A program made the position numbers and the translations under genes. The notes beneath the pieces are model-generated. The model was not told the DNA's origin. It searched no databases and saw only the letters and a program-made list of their open reading frames with translations. Positions 58,141 to 64,000 of a DNA stretch of 64,000 nucleotides are shown piece by piece. The stretch lies in NCBI GenBank assembly GCA_026874595.1, contig CM049316.1, forward strand, positions 37,557,695 to 37,621,694, in the 5' to 3' direction. Numbering within the stretch: the stretch's first letter is position 1; the number at the start of each line of letters is the position of its first letter. This DNA is from Sipunculus nudus (taxonomy: Eukaryota; Annelida; Sipuncula; Golfingiida; Sipunculidae).

Positions 58141-60035
58141 TAACTTTATACTCGAATGGATTACATGATTGTATTGCAGGAATACACATTTATATATGCA
58201 CCATATATCATTGAAGCACATTTATAAATGTTCATATGTCCGTATGCATCTTTTGTCACAAGTTTATATATTTTGAAGATATTATTTTTTTGCCATGTCA
58301 ATAAACCTAATCAGTGTACACACGCTTTGTTGATTATTATTTGGATATGTCAGTTAAGGCCACATTGCTAATTATGCCTCCCCCCCCCCCCCCCCCCCCC
58401 CGAGAGATACTGTTAGCAGTGTCAGCGTCTGTTGTTGTCTGTAGGACATCTCTTGTGAACGCGATGCATTTTTCCCGAAATTTTAAATACAAATTGTATC
58501 TACCAGAATCTGGGACCAGCTCAATTACCCGTCACCTTGATTTTCTATTCTCCCGATATACAAAATTTTTGTTTTTTTTTTTTAATAAAATTTTGGAGGT
58601 GTAATCAAATTTATTACACCAATCACATCATCAACTACGTTTAAAATTAAACACATGGCGTTTATTGATCTAGATATCCTTTAAATAGTAATGGAATTTG
58701 AACAACCGAAGTGCATATCCCTAAATATTTAACAAACAAATCGGTTTCCACATAAGTAATGGCAAAAGTGATTTCTGAAACCTTTGAATTATAAAAGTTA
58801 CTCCATAGAAAGATCTATTAAACAGTTTTAACACGTGAATTAATTTGCATTAGGTTCTTCCTCTCTCAAGGTGAACTTACAAAGTTTATATTAATTAAAT
58901 ATGAATACCAAATCAATATTAACTATACTTACTAAAACCATTATACACAGCACATTTTTCATTGGCTTACTTGACAAAATAATATATATTTAAATAACTT
59001 TTGTATACTGTTTCGCAGACTGGCAGGGAGATTTACTGAAAAGCATGAAGGAATGGAAAAAAATATGTAACAACTTTTCGTTCATTAATTATATGTATAA
59101 TGCAGGATTTCCAGCTATCCTGGAAATCAGCTAACATCTTGAAGAGGAGTTTTTCCTTTTCTCAGTCTAGAAAATTTGAGAAAAATGTCTCATATCAATG
59201 AAGTCATTTGGAAATTTGAGTGGCCCTGTGGAATGAGTGGTCAGTTAATTTGTTAAATAATGTCGAAACAATGTCTCAGTTGAGAGATTAGATACCGTGG
59301 TTTAGTATCCTGGAATTGTTTAACACAGTGGGGAAAATCTGTTCATGGAATGATTTTGACCCTAATAATAATTTCTCTTTCTTATAGTCTAAGGGATATA
59401 ACAGTCTCCTTCCAAATTCTTCTCTGACGAAACCTCTGTGTTATAGCCGTGTGGATAACTTTACCATCATAATCAAATCTGTAATTTATTGGGACCACAA
59501 CATTTGTAAAGATGTATCATGATCTCTTAAACCGTAATTTGTAAGAAAATCCGGATTACCACTTTTACAGATGATATTATTTTGATTATAACATCAATGC
59601 AAGTATTCTTCAAGTATTTAAACTTTTGATTTATCATGCAATCATTCCTGTCAGACTATGCAGTTCTATCTGATCATGTACACATATTTAGTATATCCTT
59701 AAAAAGGAGTTCATTTGCAGTGATTAAAATAAAATCAAATCAAAATTCTCAGACCCAATATTTAACATGTATTAAAAGAACGGTTGGAAGCTTTTTATAC
59801 ACAGCACGATGAAATCCTATAATTTTGTTACAAAAGGTCATTATGGGTATTCCGAGTTTACGCCCTATTGCGATTTCAACGTCTTGTCCAAATATGTGAA
59901 ATAACCAGATTTACATTAAAATGAAAGAGCCAAATTTCAAGGACATTTGTCACTATAAACGTTGTTTCATATGGAATTGAGTTGAAAATCAAGTGTTTGC
60001 CATATTTGTATTATTTTGTCTGGGCATAGTGGGAG
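58141..60035. other. No gene seen; 22-base C run
   Basis: A C run of about 22 bases lies at 58379-58400 and a short T run at 58570-58582. The remainder is AT-rich. 59600-60035 could be the degraded 5' part of the LINE that follows, but no motif is readable. Confidence 0.4.
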
Positions 60036-61198
60036 TCACTTTGAATATATACATATGTTGACAATAGGTATCCGTTCTGGTGGTGGGGGCACTTCCGTTC
60101 TTGAAAGATATTGAGGTGCTATGCGTGAAAGTTATTGTCGCTACAAGTTCAGCTATGTTTGATATATGAATTGCTAAAGTGATTTCATTATTCAAAGGTG
60201 GTGATTACATGTTCAGTACTAATTACAGACCTGTCATTCCACCAATATTCTCTAAAGTAGAGAAACTAGAAAAAATTGTTATAGTTGATTGAAAAAATTT
60301 ATTAATATAAATTAGCTTTTATATAAATGTCATATTGGTGTTTTGAAGAAAACATGGAACCATGCAATCTTGCTGTATTTGTATTAATTGACACAAATTA
60401 TGAAATATCTAGAGATTGGTGATATATTAGTTAGTGTATTTCTTGATTTTAGTAAAGCCTTTGATACTCTAAATCATGCAATATTATTTGACAAACTAAA
60501 AAATATGGACTGAAAGCTACTGCCCACAGATGGTTTATTAGTTATCTACCAATTCGCAAACAAAATGTCTGTTACAATAATAACTCGGCAAGTTGTGATA
60601 CAAAAAATGTGGAGGTCTACAAGGCTCAGTACTCGGCCAACTGTATTCTTGTCATAATCAATGATATGGTTAATGTTACTCTTTCCCATATTATTTGCAG
60701 GTGATAGTAATGATTTTACTATGAAAAAAAAACCTAAACAATAATTCTGATCCAATTGATTGCATGAATACAGAACTTAACAAACTTGTTCAATGGCTAA
60801 ATTCAATTAAATTTACACTGAATACTTAGAACACTCATTTTATATTTTTCAGCCTTAACAAACGAAAAGTTAATGTCAATAAGAGTATTGCGATGAATGA
60901 TGACAATATCTACAGAGTAGACTTTACAAAGATTTTACGGAGTAATAAAAGAGCCACAATTGAAATATGTCCAAGCACATCTGCCCATAAAGACTAACAT
61001 TTCTAAAAATATAGGAATTATAGGAAAAGCACTATTATATTTCACGATATTATTCTTTTATCTAACCATATTTAACCTATTGTATTGAGGTGCGAGGTTC
61101 TGCAGGAATGTCTGCACTACTGCCACTACTATTCAGGCTACAGAAGCTATACGAATGATCACCTCATCTCCAGATAATTCACATACACATGATCTGTT
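60036..61198 (+). pseudogene. CR1/Jockey-like LINE, copy F, RT segment
   Basis: Plus strand: IAKVISLFKGGD near 60170-60205 followed by NYRPVIPPIFSKVEKLEK, then LVSVFLDFSKAFDTLNHAIL near 60430-60490 and LKATAHRWFISYL-like sequence. A GLQGSVLGQLLFL segment lies near 60620 and the catalytic region LFAGDSNDFT near 60695-60715. NTELNKLVQWLNSIKFTLNT follows near 60765-60825. Where RTs have F-A-D-D this copy reads F-A-G-D, so it is inactive. Many stops and frameshifts. It continues after 62941. Confidence 0.75.
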
Positions 61199-62940
61199 TA
61201 TTACAGCCCCGCTTGAAAAGCGGGTGCTGTAGTAATCGACCTGTCAGTCTGTCAGTCTGTCCGTCCGTCCACAAATTCTTTTCCGGATGATAACTCCATT
61301 GTAGGATTGACGGATTGAGTTCAAACCTGAAATATGTATTAACCATCAATTATGGGAGATTCCTACCGATTTTAGGGTCCGGAGGTCAAAGGTCAAAACA
61401 GTTATTCACAGTTTGGTGTTAAATTTTAGGTCCCTCTTTCAGCAGGGCAGATATTATAATTGTAACCATAATTGTTTGTCCCACCTTAACAGTAGGACAG
61501 TCCTCATGTCAACAGCAACGAGGCATGATATATGGTCATAGTCAGCCATTTTTCTGTAAGTTATGCGGTAAAAACCATTACTGAACACCTAGTAAGGTTG
61601 CGCTCTCTTAGCAAACATGCATGCAAAAGACACATTGTTAACACAATAACTCGTAAAAAGTATTTCATATTAGGTCCCCAGACTCACGGCAGTGATGGAC
61701 CTTTTGATGGGCTACATCATGTCTGAAGATGGGTGATGGATGGATTTTCAAGGTCACAGACGTGATAATGCTAAAATGATGTTAACCAAATAGCTCGCAA
61801 GCAATTTGACTAACACTCACTGAACTTGCACTAGTAATGTTTGTTATGAAGGGCTAGGTCAAGTTCGAAGATGGATGACCTTGACAGAGGCGATAATTCT
61901 CAAACGATTTTAATGCAATAACTCGCAAAGAATTTGATGAACAATCAAATCCGTCTCTGCATTATAACTCCCCTAACGTATAATGGATAGAATTCAACAT
62001 AATATGTATCACCCATGGCCTAAGGGAGAAGCTGATTGATATTTGGGTCAGAAGGAAAAAAAAAGGAATACACAATTTGGTGTTCAGTTGCTGGTGTCTC
62101 CTTCAGCAGGCCAAAAATGGATAAATCTTTTTCGAGTCTCTCGTGTACAGCGGCATTACATTTTCACAGCATATTTTGTACAGACAATTTGAAGATTCCC
62201 CAGAAAAGGATACTAGGCCAACGCACCACAGTGACTCTCATTTAGACCATGTTTGGACAAATCTTTCTCAACTTCCAACATCTCAAGGAATTCGGACCTA
62301 TTATAGTGACCATCAACAAATTTACATTGATATTCATATGTAGCCATTCTACACAACACAGCGCAACTGTAGACCCAAGAACAGCTTAATCTCAGTTCAA
62401 GAGAATGACCATTTTATCACTACTAACCAGCAGCTGACTCTCTCTAATACCCACAAGGTTCATGTACAGACTCAAGCCTTGCATATAATCAGGCCAATTC
62501 AACATACAAATACTGGAAAAATATTTGACACAGCCCAGCCAAGACTTCAACCAAGAATAATTGGCACAGGTAATACACAAATTCAGAAAATAAAAATGCA
62601 TGCAGTTTCTTTTATATCATTATTTTGATAGCTTTGAACATGTTCACTTTATCATATCTTTTCTTCCAGTTTATACATGTCAGCTGTTCATTGCAGGTTC
62701 TTTCAAATATCACTCTATCAGCCCATGCTACCAAAGTACACCAAATTCACGCGTACAGTACTTCAATTTATAATGACTGCATCTTTTGCGGGGCCCTTCC
62801 TGACCTGTCAGTTTTCTAGTTTCCCTTAGGTTACTAACTCAAGAAAATATCGTAAATTATAGATTTGGTTTAGTTAAGTATAAGGTTAATTATAAAATTT
62901 TACTTTTAATTATTTCTTAATTATTTTGCAAAAACTTAAT
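61199..62940 (+). mobile_element. Hairpin + (GTCC)n element splitting LINE copy F
   Basis: A near-perfect hairpin at 61199-61233 (TATTACAGCCCCGCTT and near-complement around GAA) is followed by CTGTCAGTCTGTCAGTCTGTCCGTCCGTCC. Two diverged core units follow, from about 61270 and 61940 (CATTGTAGGATTGACGGATTGAGTTCAA against CCTAACGTATAATGGATAGAATTCAA; both then have CACA-TTTGGTGTT and CTTTCAGCAGG). GACCTTGAC-type words occur at 61730 and 61875. No coding motif is seen. The right boundary is only approximate, and 62130-62940 may be another insertion or the LINE's own degraded sequence. Confidence 0.5.
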
Positions 62941-63380
62941 GTTCATCTTTACAGAACAAGGAGGATGTATTTTTTCCACGTACCAGTATTTAAAACTGCA
63001 GCCTATAGTAAAACTGTACAATTTGAAGTGGTCGGAATTTGGAACAATATCATTAGAGATATTGACTCTTTTGGTTTGCAATATCAACATTTAAACGTCG
63101 TCTAAAAGAATATTTCCCCCACTTAAGAATCATAGTAATTATATTTCAGTTCATTCTGATAATCAAATATTTATTTTGATTTCTCTATTTTGCGAAAAGT
63201 GTAATTTTAGTTTTTCTACTGCACCGTGTCTGCACCATATAACCTACTATATTAAATGTTAATAATGAGAAGACATATATACTCTGAGTCGGTCTTCTTT
63301 GTCACAGGTACAATTATATATCAATAAATCTGTTTCATGTTTAATGTATAAATTCTTGTGGCAATAAAAAAATGAATTGA
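62941..63380 (+). pseudogene. CR1/Jockey-like LINE, copy F, C-terminal end and tail
   Basis: YFFHVPVFKTAAYSKTVQFE then VVGIWNNIIRDIDS resembles the conserved LINE C-terminus (a tract ending in F-x-V-x-G-x-x-x-W-N). LKRRLKEYF follows. The tail TTGTGGCAATAAAAAAATGAATTGAATTTAATG at about 63355-63390 looks like a CR1-type 3' terminus with short GAATT repeats. Confidence 0.65.
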
Positions 63381-63390
63381 ATTTAATGAA

Positions 63391-64000
63391 GAGAGTAGAA
63401 CAACCCCCATGTAAATAGAGGTGATCACACGTTTAAAACTTGATTCTATTTAGTAGTTTCCATTATTGAAATTTTAATTGAAATTTTAAAAAAATTATTA
63501 TATCTGTTGGCATAACCCATATGACGAACAAAAACGTTGACGGATATTCTTTTACGGTAAAGTGTATTGTCATGTGTTTAATTATAAATTGTCTAGTCCC
63601 GAGTTGATAAGGTCAGTTGAATAAAATTTTGTTTGAATTCATTAATTCAAATTTTAATATTATCCTAGTGTAAATTGTTATCAAGAATTCCATTTATCTG
63701 CACTAAAACCAGGTGAATATCAAGAGTTAAGCGTTACTCCCCCCTAAAAGGTGAGAGGAAATTTCCACCATCTCTCACCCCCCCCCCCCCCCCCCACACA
63801 CACACCAAAACAAGGCCCATACCGATTTATCCAACAAATGTCTTCTTTTGGTCATACTCTTTGTGTACAGGTGCGATTTTTTTACATGACAAAGAAAAAA
63901 CATTTTTCGGGCCAACAAACCCCTTTATTCCGTTCATCAAAATCGGTCAAATAAATCTTGGGTTTGACAAATAGCATTATTTAAGGTCAACCCCCCCCCC
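63391..64000. other. No gene seen; two C runs
   Basis: AT-rich. C runs lie at 63778-63795, followed by a short (CA)n, and at the window end (63991-64000). Confidence 0.45.

Noticed and set aside
1-64000. CRISPR array, bacterial operon or other prokaryotic system
   Set aside because: Introns, LINEs, LTR elements and codon breaks show a eukaryotic genome; no regular repeat-spacer pattern exists.

Overview
This is eukaryotic, most likely animal, DNA and no intact host gene is visible. It is AT-rich, densely filled with relics of many transposon classes, and rich in (TA)n tracts and long G/C homopolymers. Short dispersed repeats carrying GTCCGTCC runs behind a small hairpin, with the transposon mix, suggest a marine invertebrate, probably a bivalve mollusc. 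That assignment is an inference. Essentially all recognisable coding sequence belongs to mobile elements, and nearly all of it is broken by frameshifts or stops.

Layout. 1-7000: mostly unassigned, with degenerate repeats. 7035-10483 (minus): an intron-containing FLYWCH/MULE transposase relic, one intron of which holds a Helitron-like non-autonomous element (about 9195-10222). 11390-12910 and 16535-18832 (minus): two related APE-type LINE relics; the second abuts a truncated pogo/Tigger-like transposase (18833-19435). 19440-26880: direct repeats, a 0.8-kb degenerate minisatellite and several hairpin+(GTCC)n elements. 26879-42946 (minus): at least four copies (A-D) of an R2-superclade LINE (C2H2 finger, RT, CCHC, restriction-like endonuclease). 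They lie head to tail as A-B and C-D; copy C is split by a 5.9-kb hAT-like element that itself holds a 2-kb nested element. 43734-49056 (minus): a Ty3/gypsy LTR retrotransposon with near-identical 207-bp LTRs, primer-binding site, polypurine tract and 5-bp target duplication, inserted in a region duplicated from 31485-32250. 50474-52905 (minus): a MULE-type transposase relic whose domain order appears to be DDE core - SWIM finger - Ulp1/C48-like protease - PHD finger. 55590-56300: another R2-superclade LINE scrap (minus). 60036-63380 (plus): a CR1/Jockey-like LINE split by a hairpin+(GTCC)n element.

The parts most worth a second look are the four-domain MULE, the head-to-tail LINE junctions with their shared flank, and the recurring hairpin+(GTCC)n architecture across otherwise unlike repeats. 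The window reads as a record of nested insertions rather than as a set of cooperating genes. Family calls come from motifs read by eye; no database search was run.
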